Assembly (NCBI RefSeq): GCF_003797125.1 | Contig: NZ_RKKE01000007.1 | Location: 182,722-246,721 of the forward strand | DNA length: 64,000 nt | Direction: 5' to 3' | Source: Shewanella frigidimarina | GTDB lineage: Bacteria; Pseudomonadota; Gammaproteobacteria; Enterobacterales; Shewanellaceae | Shown: positions 9,100 through 17,389 of the stretch, piece after piece | Position numbering within the stretch: the stretch's first letter is position 1 | Layout of the letters: the number at the start of each line of letters is the position of its first letter | The notes under the pieces: model-generated | Databases searched by the model: none | What the model was told of the DNA's origin: nothing | Seen by the model: the letters and a program-made list of their open reading frames with translations, nothing else | Program-made: the position numbers and the translations under genes

Positions 9100-10695
9100 A
9101 TGAGCACAACAACGCACGATACACTGGCTACCGCTCATGATGATCATCATCACGGGGCTCCGAAGGGGCTAATGCGCTGGCTACTCACCACTAACCATAA
9201 AGATATTGGATCGCTATATTTATGGTTTAGTTTCATTATGTTTCTTACTGGCGGCGCCATGGCAATGGTCATTCGAGCTGAATTGTTTCAGCCTGGATTA
9301 CAGCTAGTAGAGCCTAACTTTTTTAATCAGATGACCACAGTTCATGGTCTCATCATGGTATTTGGGGCGGTGATGCCCGCTTTTACCGGATTAGCTAACT
9401 GGTTAATTCCAATGATGATTGGTGCGCCAGATATGGCACTACCGCGAATGAACAACTGGAGCTTTTGGATTTTACCCTTCGCCTTTGCCATGTTATTAGG
9501 TTCGCTATTTATGGAAGGCGGCGGTCCTAACTTTGGTTGGACATTCTATGCCCCGCTCTCAACCACCTATAGCCCTGACAGTACCGCCCTATTTGTTTTC
9601 TCCATTCACATCATGGGAATAAGTTCGATAATGGGCGCAATTAACGTCATTGTAACCATTGTAAACTTGCGAGCTCCTGGCATGACATGGATGAAGTTAC
9701 CTTTATTTGTGTGGACCTGGCTTATTACCGCATTTTTACTGATTGCGGTAATGCCAGTGCTCGCAGGTGCGGTCACCATGGTATTAACCGATAAGTTTTT
9801 TGGTACTAGCTTTTTTGATGCAGCAGGTGGTGGCGATCCGGTGATGTTCCAGCATATTTTCTGGTTCTTTGGTCATCCCGAAGTTTACATCATGATTTTA
9901 CCGTCCTTCGGTATTATCTCCGCGATAGTACCAACCTTTAGCCGTAAAAAGCTGTTTGGTTATTCCTCAATGGTTTACGCCACTGCCAGTATTGCCATTC
10001 TGTCATTTTTGGTATGGGCACATCACATGTTTACCACTGGTATGCCTGTTTTTGCCGAATTGTTTTTCATGTATTGCACCATGTTGATTGCCATTCCAAC
10101 CGGGGTGAAAGTGTTTAATTGGGTCGCAACTATGTGGCGCGGTTCTATGACATTTGAAACCCCAATGCTGTTTGCTGTGGCATTCATAATCCTGTTCACC
10201 ATTGGTGGCTTTTCGGGTTTGATGCTGGCAATTACCCCTGCGGACTTCCAATACCACGACACTTACTTTGTCGTAGCTCACTTCCATTATGTACTGGTTA
10301 CTGGGGCGATATTCTCCATTATGGCGGCGGCTTATTATTGGCTGCCTAAATGGACCGGCCATATGTATAACGAGACCTTAGGCAAGTGGCACTTTTGGTG
10401 TTCGGTAATATCCGTCAACGTGTTGTTTTTCCCAATGCACTTTCTAGGTTTAGCGGGTATGCCACGTAGGATCCCCGACTACGCTGTACAGTTTGCCGAT
10501 GTGAATCAAATTGTGTCGATTGGTGGCTTTGCATTTGGTTTATCTCAGCTAATTTTCCTTGTTGTGGTACTCAAATGTATCAAGGGTGGCAAACCCGCTG
10601 GAGATAATCCTTGGGAAGCAGCCGAAGGCTTGGAATGGTCGATTGCCAGCCCAGCGCCATATCACTCATTTACCACTCCACCGGAGATTAAATGA
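9100..10695 (+). CDS. coxA: Cytochrome c oxidase subunit I (aa3-type)
   Basis: A 531-residue catalytic subunit with about 12 helices carrying low-spin haem a and the haem a3-CuB site where O2 is reduced to water with proton pumping. Diagnostic segments are TTVHGLIMVFGAVMP (haem a ligand), WFFGHPEVYIMILPSFG (CuB His, cross-linked Tyr and channel Glu), LVWAHHMFTTGMP (CuB His pair) and FHYVLVTGAIF after HDTYFVVAH (haem a/a3 His ligands). Only nine bases after coxB with GGGGAAAAC before the ATG. Next to coxB and assembly genes, it is clearly part of a complete oxidase. Confidence 0.97.
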   Translation: MSTTTHDTLATAHDDHHHGAPKGLMRWLLTTNHKDIGSLYLWFSFIMFLTGGAMAMVIRAELFQPGLQLVEPNFFNQMTTVHGLIMVFGAVMPAFTGLANWLIPMMIGAPDMALPRMNNWSFWILPFAFAMLLGSLFMEGGGPNFGWTFYAPLSTTYSPDSTALFVFSIHIMGISSIMGAINVIVTIVNLRAPGMTWMKLPLFVWTWLITAFLLIAVMPVLAGAVTMVLTDKFFGTSFFDAAGGGDPVMFQHIFWFFGHPEVYIMILPSFGIISAIVPTFSRKKLFGYSSMVYATASIAILSFLVWAHHMFTTGMPVFAELFFMYCTMLIAIPTGVKVFNWVATMWRGSMTFETPMLFAVAFIILFTIGGFSGLMLAITPADFQYHDTYFVVAHFHYVLVTGAIFSIMAAAYYWLPKWTGHMYNETLGKWHFWCSVISVNVLFFPMHFLGLAGMPRRIPDYAVQFADVNQIVSIGGFAFGLSQLIFLVVVLKCIKGGKPAGDNPWEAAEGLEWSIASPAPYHSFTTPPEIK

Positions 10696-10696
10696 G

Positions 10697-11260
10697 ATGA
10701 CACAGCCAACAAAATCAAATCGTAAGCTATTAATCATCCTGATTGCCGGGTCAATTGGTATGTTTGGGTTTGGTTTTGCGCTGGTACCGCTTTATGACGT
10801 GCTCTGCGATACATTGGGGATTAATGGCAAAACCCAAAATAGCGCCAGTAGTTATGAAGCGGTGGTGGTTGATAAAAATCGGACCGTAACCATTGAATTT
10901 GTGACTCAAGTTCAGTCAGGTATGCCATGGGAATTTAGCCCTAAAGTTAACCAAATAAGCGTGCATCCTGGGGAGCTCACTCACGCACAATTTTTGGTTA
11001 AAAACCTGTCGACACGTGACACTGTAGGCCAAGCAATTCCTTCAGTATCACCAGGCCAAGGTGCGGCATACTTTAATAAAACGGAATGTTTTTGCTTTAA
11101 TCAACAACCTTTGGCTGCAGCAGCAACAGCAGAACTGCCACTGATTTTTTACGTGGACCCTGATTTACCAGCGTCCATTAACACATTGACTCTCTCTTAT
11201 ACCCTTTACGACATCACCGATAGACAGACGATAGTCATAGAGCAAGGAGCATCAAAATGA
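10697..11260 (+). CDS. ctaG: Cytochrome c oxidase assembly protein CtaG/Cox11 (CuB insertion)
   Basis: A 187-residue membrane-anchored periplasmic copper chaperone that delivers copper to the CuB site of subunit I. One N-terminal helix (LLIILIAGSIGMFGFGFAL) is followed by the conserved VPLYDVLCDTLGINGKT, FVTQVQSGMPWEFSPK and the copper-binding FNKTECFCFNQQPL with a C-F-C pair. The ATG at 10697 lies one base after the coxA stop and gives the usual Cox11 N-terminus; longer versions of the frame run into coxA. Its stop overlaps the ctaE start by four bases (ATGA). Confidence 0.93.
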   Translation: MTQPTKSNRKLLIILIAGSIGMFGFGFALVPLYDVLCDTLGINGKTQNSASSYEAVVVDKNRTVTIEFVTQVQSGMPWEFSPKVNQISVHPGELTHAQFLVKNLSTRDTVGQAIPSVSPGQGAAYFNKTECFCFNQQPLAAAATAELPLIFYVDPDLPASINTLTLSYTLYDITDRQTIVIEQGASK

Positions 11261-12132
11261 CAACAAAGTATCAAACTTATTATGTGCCAGCCCAAAGTGC
11301 TTGGCCAATAATCGGTGCTATAGGTTTATTTTTAATTGCGTTTGGCGCGGGTAATTATGTACAACAATTAACCACTGAAAAAACCTCTGGCGGTTACATT
11401 TTAATAACTGGCTTGGCCGTGATTATCTTTATGATTTTTGGTTGGTTTAAGACCGTTATTGATGAATCAATGGCTGGACTGTATTCACCGCAAATGGATC
11501 GTTCATTTAGACAGGGAATGAGTTGGTTTATTTTTTCAGAGATTATGTTTTTTGGGGCATTTTTCGGCGCGCTATTTTATGCCCGCATGATTTCAGTACC
11601 TTGGCTTGGTGGCGCATCTAACAATGCCATGACCCATGAAGTGTTATGGCCTGCATTTGAAGCTATGTGGCCATTGGTTATAACACCTGATGGCACTGCA
11701 ACTGAAGCTATGCCATGGACGGGATTACCATTAATTAACACCATTATATTGCTAACCTCGTCAGTTACTTTGCACTTTGCTCATACCAACCTTGAAAAGG
11801 CCAATCGTAAGCCCTTGATAATCTGGTTAGCGTTAACGGTAATTTTGGGGATTGCGTTTCTCTGTTTACAGGTTGAAGAATATAGCCATGCTTACCAAGA
11901 AATGGGGCTAACGCTCTCTTCTGGTGTCTACGGCAACACCTTCTTTTTGTTAACTGGTTTTCACGGCATGCACGTCACTATCGGTACCCTGTTCTTGATT
12001 ATTTTATTACTCAGAATTGTGAAGGGTCATTTTACGCCCGACAAGCATTTCGCTTTTCAAGCTGGGAGTTGGTATTGGCACTTCGTTGATGTGGTGTGGT
12101 TATGCTTATTCATTTTCGTATACGTACTATAA
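11257..12132 (+). CDS. ctaE: Cytochrome c oxidase subunit III
   Basis: A 291-residue subunit with seven predicted helices that stabilises the oxidase core. Typical motifs are MSWFIFSEIMFFGAFFGALFYAR, LLTSSVTLHFAH, FLLTGFHGMHVTIGT and the ending AGSWYWHFVDVVWLCLFIFVYVL. It follows ctaG with ATGA overlap. The order coxB-coxA-ctaG-ctaE is the classical one for Cox operons. Confidence 0.95.
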   Translation: MTTKYQTYYVPAQSAWPIIGAIGLFLIAFGAGNYVQQLTTEKTSGGYILITGLAVIIFMIFGWFKTVIDESMAGLYSPQMDRSFRQGMSWFIFSEIMFFGAFFGALFYARMISVPWLGGASNNAMTHEVLWPAFEAMWPLVITPDGTATEAMPWTGLPLINTIILLTSSVTLHFAHTNLEKANRKPLIIWLALTVILGIAFLCLQVEEYSHAYQEMGLTLSSGVYGNTFFLLTGFHGMHVTIGTLFLIILLLRIVKGHFTPDKHFAFQAGSWYWHFVDVVWLCLFIFVYVL

Positions 12133-12148
12133 AACAACGTATTAACGA

Positions 12149-12367
12149 CTAATAAGGTCTGGGGTTAGGTTGAATGTAACCAAGCCCCAAAGCCACCAGC
12201 AATACCATTATAACGACAACAGACAACAATACGCGCCGGCCGAGAAAACGACTCATGGATTGTTGATGCTCGCCCTTAACCATAATAAATAAGGCCCTAC
12301 CTAAGTTAAATAATATGAATACAAGCAACGAGACTAAAACTAACTTAACGATGAAAGGTGTTGTCAC
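12149..12367 (-). CDS. Twin-transmembrane DUF2909 family protein
   Basis: A 72-residue protein with two helices (about residues 7-30 and 46-64) and the conserved ending LGYIQPNPRPY. FILFNLGRALFIMVKG and MSRFLGRRVLLS match the small DUF2909 family found beside cox genes in gammaproteobacteria, probably an oxidase assembly or stability factor (inference). I chose the GTG at 12367 because AAAAGGA lies just ahead and the resulting length is normal; longer frames add an unlikely N-terminus. It is encoded against the operon and its 5' end overlaps the 5' end of surf1, so the two promoters and starts interleave. Confidence 0.7.
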   Translation of the reverse strand: MTTPFIVKLVLVSLLVFILFNLGRALFIMVKGEHQQSMSRFLGRRVLLSVVVIMVLLVALGLGYIQPNPRPY

Positions 12368-13142
12368 AGGCAATCCTTTTAAAAGTGTGGGTGTGTCTCG
12401 GGTGTTATTCGTAATCATTACTTTGGTCGTGTTTAGCCTGTTGGTCAAGTTAGGATTATGGCAGTTATCACGAGCAACCTTTAAACAAGAGTGGCAAAAC
12501 ACGCTACTTCAGCGTCAACAGCAACAAGCTGTCACTTATGAGGAAATGTTGGCAATAGTTGAATTGTCAGAAACCTCAACAAACTCACAACCGGAGACGA
12601 GATTACTCACGGGTTACCGTCTATCTATCTCCGCCAAACCAGTTAATAACATGATGCTGCTATTAGACAATCAAGTGTATCAAGGCCAAGTGGGATATTT
12701 AGCGTATCAAATTTTTGAAATAACCCCTGAACAACCTTGGATATTGGTCGAGCTAGGCTTTGTACCTGCAAACAAGGACCGCCGAATTTTACCTGAACTA
12801 ACCCCGTTAAAAACAAATTACTACACACTGGTTGGCCGAGTTTATCAAAAACAACCCAACCCATTAAGTGACCGACTCGATGCAGAGCAATTAGCAGATG
12901 CTCATGCTCCAGTACGTTTTCAAAATATCAATATACCCGCACTCACTGACATGCTTGGCCATACGCTGACGTCTGTGGTGCTGCAACCCGACAGTGTTCC
13001 AAATTATCACCTACCTCAACCTTGGATACCCATTCCATTGTCGGCACAGAAACATCAAGGGTATGCCTTGCAATGGTTCACTATGGCAGCAGTATTTTTA
13101 GGACTAATGAGTTGGATAGCATTTCGACAATTTCGACGCTAA
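12315..13142 (+). CDS. SURF1-family cytochrome oxidase assembly protein
   Basis: A protein of up to 275 residues with one helix near each end (about residues 28-50 VLFVIITLVVFSLLVKLGLWQL and 253-270) and a periplasmic domain between, as in SURF1/Shy1. These help insert haem a into subunit I. Family signatures are LGLWQLSRA, LLDNQVYQGQVGYLAYQIFE and LVELGFVPANKDRR; the last resembles the usual V-x-RGW-(I/V)P block in degenerate form. The start is uncertain: ATG 12315 is the longest, ATG 12351 and GTG 12387/12393 are alternatives, and none has a strong ribosome site. Overlap with the opposite DUF2909 gene favours a later start. Confidence 0.8.
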   Translation: MNTSNETKTNLTMKGVVTGNPFKSVGVSRVLFVIITLVVFSLLVKLGLWQLSRATFKQEWQNTLLQRQQQQAVTYEEMLAIVELSETSTNSQPETRLLTGYRLSISAKPVNNMMLLLDNQVYQGQVGYLAYQIFEITPEQPWILVELGFVPANKDRRILPELTPLKTNYYTLVGRVYQKQPNPLSDRLDAEQLADAHAPVRFQNINIPALTDMLGHTLTSVVLQPDSVPNYHLPQPWIPIPLSAQKHQGYALQWFTMAAVFLGLMSWIAFRQFRR

Positions 13143-13199
13143 GCATCGTCGTTCATAATTAACTTAACAATAATATCAAAATGATAAAGAGGAGATGGA

Positions 13200-13751
13200 A
13201 TGAACTCCCTACCGAAAAAAAGTAATAAAGCACTACTGGTCTTACTGCTGGTATTTATTTTACCGGTTGCCTTAGCCAAATTAGTGTTAAGCCTAGAGCT
13301 GTATAACGGAGCGGCAACCAACAAAGGGGCATTAATCGCTCCCGACATAAACTACGCTAACTTAGCCATGGAGAATCCTAAACCTCATGCATGGCAAGTA
13401 CTGTTTTTTTTACCCGAAACCTGCAATGATCAATGCCAGGAACGGCTGTATATTTTACACCAGAGCTATATTGCCCTCGGCAAAGATAGGGATCGTGTTA
13501 CCCCAATCATTGTAGTAAACAGCCACAGTGACACCAAAATCCTCAAGCAATTAAATATCTCTTTTGACCAAGCAAATGCCAATGACGCACTTGCTGCACT
13601 ATTGACCAATCAACAGCTTATTATTGTCGACCCTCTAGGTAGCTTAGTCATGCAATATGACAACGTAATAGGTCACGACGCCAATATTGCTCAGGGCAAA
13701 GCCATGATTGCCGATTTGCGCAAAATGCTTAAGTTGTCGAGGGTTGGCTAA
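13200..13751 (+). CDS. Membrane-anchored Sco-like/thioredoxin-fold protein of the cox cluster
   Basis: A 183-residue protein with one N-terminal helix (about 11-33) and a periplasmic thioredoxin-like domain. The segment VLFFLPETCNDQCQERLY has a C-x3-C pair (Cys75, Cys79) where Sco proteins carry their copper-binding CxxxC, and LIIVDPLGSLVMQY fits the late strands of that fold. The metal-ligand His of Sco is not obvious. A strong AGGAG precedes the ATG, and the stop overlaps the ctaA start by one base (TAATG). It is likely a redox or copper-handling partner in oxidase biogenesis; this is inference from fold and context. Confidence 0.7.
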   Translation: MNSLPKKSNKALLVLLLVFILPVALAKLVLSLELYNGAATNKGALIAPDINYANLAMENPKPHAWQVLFFLPETCNDQCQERLYILHQSYIALGKDRDRVTPIIVVNSHSDTKILKQLNISFDQANANDALAALLTNQQLIIVDPLGSLVMQYDNVIGHDANIAQGKAMIADLRKMLKLSRVG

Positions 13752-14731
13752 TGGCAATACAGCGATTAATCAAATTCACATTAGTGTTTACCTTGGCAGT
13801 TATTCTAATGGGCGCCTATACACGTCTGTCTGATGCTGGATTAGGTTGTCCTGACTGGCCGGGCTGTTACGGCCATCTAGCGGTGCCGAGTGCAAGCCAT
13901 GATTTAGCCAACATTGAAAGTCGATTTCCTGATGCTCAAATTGAGCCAGAAAAAGCTTGGCTTGAAATGATCCATCGCTATATCGCTGGTACTTTAGGGT
14001 TAATGGTTTTAGCCATTCTGATTATGTGCCTTAAACAGCCGCAAGCACCCAAAAAACTGCCTGTATTTATTGCGGTACTCATTGTGTTTCAAGCCGCATT
14101 GGGAATGTGGACTGTCACCATGAAATTAATGCCTGTTGTCGTTATGGCGCATCTTATAGGCGGTTTTAGTTTATTCGCCTTGTTACTGCTGTTATATCTG
14201 CGGCTTAAACCATTAAGGATCCCCGGAGGTGATACCTATGCGCGTAAGCTCATTCCGTTAGCATTAGCCAGTTTGGGTGTATTAGTCATTCAAATTATAC
14301 TTGGTGGCTGGACCTCATCAAATTACGCAGCGCTTGCCTGTACCACCTTGCCCATCTGTGAAGGCAATTGGGTCGATAACTTACGTTTTGCCGATGCTTT
14401 TTCACCATTTCAAGGCGATCACCCCAGTTTTGAATTTGGCGTTTTAGACTATGCCACTCGCATGACCATTCATGTCAGTCACCGAATTTGGGCTGTGGTA
14501 ACCGCCATAACCCTAATCGTACTCGCACTAAAATTACGCTATGCACAATCACACATAATGCGTAACAGTGGTTACTTATTACTGTTACTCGTCATCGCTC
14601 AAGTCGGACTGGGTATAAGTAATGTGGTGATGAATTTACCTTTAGGCATCGCGGTATCACACAATGGAGGCGCAGCCTTATTGCTGCTTACCTTAGTCTT
14701 TATTAATTACGCCTTGTGGCGTAAAGCATAA
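13751..14731 (+). CDS. ctaA: Haem A synthase CtaA/COX15
   Basis: A 326-residue membrane enzyme with eight helices in two four-helix halves that oxidises the methyl group of haem O to the formyl group of haem A. Motifs GAYTRLSDAGLGCPDWPGCYG, EMIHRYIAGTLG and the second-half HVSHRIWAV and VSHNGGAALLLL supply the conserved His residues. A second Cys pair appears in ALACTTLPICEGNW. It overlaps the previous gene by one base and is followed after 13 bases by ctaB, so haem B to O to A conversion is encoded together. Confidence 0.95.
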   Translation: MAIQRLIKFTLVFTLAVILMGAYTRLSDAGLGCPDWPGCYGHLAVPSASHDLANIESRFPDAQIEPEKAWLEMIHRYIAGTLGLMVLAILIMCLKQPQAPKKLPVFIAVLIVFQAALGMWTVTMKLMPVVVMAHLIGGFSLFALLLLLYLRLKPLRIPGGDTYARKLIPLALASLGVLVIQIILGGWTSSNYAALACTTLPICEGNWVDNLRFADAFSPFQGDHPSFEFGVLDYATRMTIHVSHRIWAVVTAITLIVLALKLRYAQSHIMRNSGYLLLLLVIAQVGLGISNVVMNLPLGIAVSHNGGAALLLLTLVFINYALWRKA

Positions 14732-14744
14732 GTGAGGATCAACC

Positions 14745-15656
14745 ATGACAAAACCTCTTACTATTAGTCAGGTTCAACCCAAGATAACTCTACAATGGCG
14801 CGCCTATTTTGAAATGACCAAACCCAAAGTCGTAGCACTTATGTTGCTTACGGTATTGGTCGGCATGTGTTTATCTGTGCCTGGCATTGTACCGTTACAA
14901 CCTTTGGTTGCGGGAATGGCTGGTATTGCGATGATGGCAGGCTCTGCGGCGGCGTTTAATCACTTAATTGATCGTAAAATCGATGGTTTGATGGCTCGAA
15001 CTTATAATCGTCCCCTGCCTAAAGGTAAAATCTCCACCACTAAAGCGGTAACCTTTGCGGTGTCGCTTGGAGCACTCGGCTTTGTGGTGTTATATACCTT
15101 AGTAAATCCTCTCACTGCTTGGTTAACCTTTGCCAGTTTGATTGGTTATGCCTTGGTGTATACAGCCTACCTTAAGCGGGCGACCTCACAAAACATTGTC
15201 ATTGGTGGCTTAGCCGGCGCTATGCCGCCATTATTAGGCTGGACCGCAATAACCAATGAACTGCATGGCTATGCCTTACTACTGGTTATTATTATATTTA
15301 CCTGGACTCCACCGCATTTTTGGGCATTAGCCATTCATCGCCGTAAAGAATATGCCAAGGTTGATATTCCAATGTTACCGGTTACACATGGGGTCGAATT
15401 TACCAAAACCTGTATTTTGCTTTACACCATTCTATTAGCCATAGCCTGCCTACTACCCGTTTTAGTCGGCATGTGTGGTCCAATATATTTGGTGGGTTCA
15501 ACGGTACTCAGTTGTGGTTTTATTTATAAAGCGTGGCAGTTAAAGTTTCATGACTATCCAGAACTGTCTATGCAAGTATTTAAATTCTCGATTTATCATT
15601 TAATGGTGTTGTTTATTGTATTATTAGTTGACCATTACTTTTGGGTAAACGCTTAA
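14745..15656 (+). CDS. ctaB: Protoheme IX farnesyltransferase CtaB/CyoE
   Basis: A 303-residue UbiA-superfamily membrane prenyltransferase that converts haem B to haem O. The first Asp-rich motif is NHLIDRKIDGLMARTYNRPLP (written here in its key part DRKIDxxMxRTxxRPLP) and the second is ALAIHRRKEYAKVDIPMLP, both needed for prenyl diphosphate binding. Start ATG 14745 follows GTGAGGATCAACC. Placed between ctaA and sco, it supplies haem O to CtaA for this aa3/caa3 oxidase. Confidence 0.96.
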   Translation: MTKPLTISQVQPKITLQWRAYFEMTKPKVVALMLLTVLVGMCLSVPGIVPLQPLVAGMAGIAMMAGSAAAFNHLIDRKIDGLMARTYNRPLPKGKISTTKAVTFAVSLGALGFVVLYTLVNPLTAWLTFASLIGYALVYTAYLKRATSQNIVIGGLAGAMPPLLGWTAITNELHGYALLLVIIIFTWTPPHFWALAIHRRKEYAKVDIPMLPVTHGVEFTKTCILLYTILLAIACLLPVLVGMCGPIYLVGSTVLSCGFIYKAWQLKFHDYPELSMQVFKFSIYHLMVLFIVLLVDHYFWVNA

Positions 15657-15674
15657 ATTAGAAAGGAAAATATA

Positions 15675-16298
15675 TTGAAAATAATGATAGCGGTAGGGCT
15701 AATGTTATTAGCCCTAGTGGGTGGTGTCGTTTATCAACAGACGCAAACAGAGCCTATGCCATTGGCGACCAGTTATGTATTTGAGCAGCAGCGCCCATTA
15801 GCACCATTTACATTAGCAGACCAATACGGCAATGCGTTTACTAACCAAACGGTGCAAGGTAAATGGAGTTTGTTCTTTATTGGTTACACCGCTTGCCCAG
15901 ATGTATGCCCTACCACTCTGAACAAACTTGCAGCGGCTTATCCACAACTGCAAAAAATAGCCAGCAATGTACAAGTGGTGTTTGTGTCAGCAGACCCCAA
16001 ACGCGACACTCAAGCTAAACGTTTAGATTACATAAATTTTTTCAATAAAGACTTTAAAGCGGTCAGCGCAGAACACACCGACTTATTTCCGTTTAGTCGT
16101 GACTTAGGCTTTGTGTATGCCATGGTGGGAGAGGACAGTGACTACCAAGTAGACCATAGCGCATCGTATGTGTTGGTTTCGCCAAGAGGGGAAAAAATAG
16201 CAGTATTTAAACCCAAACCACAACCTGGGCAGCTCACACAAATTCTTAATGCTGAGCTAATTTCTGACTTTAGCCAAATCGTTCAATCTTGGCGTTAG
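15675..16298 (+). CDS. Sco1/SenC/PrrC copper chaperone for the CuA centre
   Basis: A 207-residue membrane-anchored periplasmic protein. After one N-terminal helix, the thioredoxin-like domain carries the copper motif TACPDVCPT (Cys74 and Cys78) and the conserved His in VDHSASYVLV (about residue 162), so all metal ligands are present. Sco proteins hand copper to CuA of subunit II or keep its cysteines reduced. Start TTG 15675 is preferred: AAAGGAAAA sits at the right distance, while the ATG nine bases later is too far from it. It is the last gene of the cox cluster. It differs from the Sco-like gene at 13200 in having the canonical motif. Confidence 0.92.
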   Translation: MKIMIAVGLMLLALVGGVVYQQTQTEPMPLATSYVFEQQRPLAPFTLADQYGNAFTNQTVQGKWSLFFIGYTACPDVCPTTLNKLAAAYPQLQKIASNVQVVFVSADPKRDTQAKRLDYINFFNKDFKAVSAEHTDLFPFSRDLGFVYAMVGEDSDYQVDHSASYVLVSPRGEKIAVFKPKPQPGQLTQILNAELISDFSQIVQSWR

Positions 16299-16316
16299 TG
16301 ATTCACGCTACTGTCG

Positions 16317-17375
16317 TTATTCTTCGAGCCACTGACCATTATCTTGCGGGCGGATCCACGCTTGTGAGAACCAATAATAGCCCGTTTTAGTTTTGCTGGG
16401 TGCTGTACAGTTATAACGTGAACGCCCTGGAGCTAAATCTGATGATGCTTGAATCGATAAGCGATTTTCACTTAACCAAATAGGTTTCTTCGGTCCTTGG
16501 CCTTGAATAAAACACATCACTTGATGTGGATAAATATCCTGCGTATCAATAGTTAACTCTAATTTAGGTCGCCACTTACCTGATACCAATAATGGATCGC
16601 TGATGTTCTGCTTAATCACCGGCATCGGTAAACTGGAAAACTTAACCGTTAAACTCGCTAAATCAGCATAAGCATTGGCAACCGGAAAGCGCGGTAATGC
16701 CGTTAGTGAAGCATATTCCCCTGCAGCACCAGATTGCTGACCAAAGCCAACAAAGCCCTGTTTCGCCAAAATTGCTTCTAATTTGTTAGTGTATTCACCA
16801 TACGGGTAGGCAAACATTTTTACACTTTGGCCAGTACGTTTTAATATTTCAGCTTCTGTCGATAAGATATTATCTTCGACACGGGCTTGCCATTGGGCTT
16901 GGGTTTCTTTGCCTTGACGACGAATTAAATGTTCGTGTCCCCAACTGTGGTTGGCAATCGTCACGCCTTGCTCGGATAAGGCAGTAATGTCTTTCCAACT
17001 CATCATGCCCTTGAAACCGGCATCGATGGGGGCAACAGAAATAAACACAGTGTACGGAAATTGATGTGAGGCTAGAATGGGCGCAGCATTGTTGATAATG
17101 CTGTCATAACCGTCATCGAAAGTAATCACAATACGTCTATCGGCTATTGGCGTGTTATGCTTTATTGAATCAACAGCTTCAGCTAATGAAATCACAGTAA
17201 AATCATTATCAGCCAAGTACTGCATCTGTTCAGCAAACTGACTTGGCGTGACACTTGTGCTTTTCGGGGTATCGTCCGACACGTGGTGATATTGTAAAAT
17301 GACCACTGCATTGGCATCAAAATGCAATACACTCAAGCTGAACACCGCCAACAATAAAGCTATTTTTTTAACCAT
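16317..17375 (-). CDS. Secreted polysaccharide deacetylase (NodB domain)
   Basis: A 352-residue protein with a signal peptide (LLAVFSLSVLHFDANA) and a NodB homology domain at about residues 25-225. Motif 1 is VITFDDGYDS (metal and catalytic Asp) and motif 2 is IANHSWGHEHL (metal His pair), with YPYGEYT as motif 3. The YHHVSDDTPKSTSVTP start is typical of deacetylases of the PgaB-N or xylanase-like type. Residues after about 230 form an extra domain of unknown function. The substrate could be an N-acetylated surface glycan or peptidoglycan fragment. Convergent with sco (18 bases) and divergent from the MATE gene (14 bases). Confidence 0.87.
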   Translation of the reverse strand: MVKKIALLLAVFSLSVLHFDANAVVILQYHHVSDDTPKSTSVTPSQFAEQMQYLADNDFTVISLAEAVDSIKHNTPIADRRIVITFDDGYDSIINNAAPILASHQFPYTVFISVAPIDAGFKGMMSWKDITALSEQGVTIANHSWGHEHLIRRQGKETQAQWQARVEDNILSTEAEILKRTGQSVKMFAYPYGEYTNKLEAILAKQGFVGFGQQSGAAGEYASLTALPRFPVANAYADLASLTVKFSSLPMPVIKQNISDPLLVSGKWRPKLELTIDTQDIYPHQVMCFIQGQGPKKPIWLSENRLSIQASSDLAPGRSRYNCTAPSKTKTGYYWFSQAWIRPQDNGQWLEE

Positions 17376-17389
17376 GATTATCCATACCT

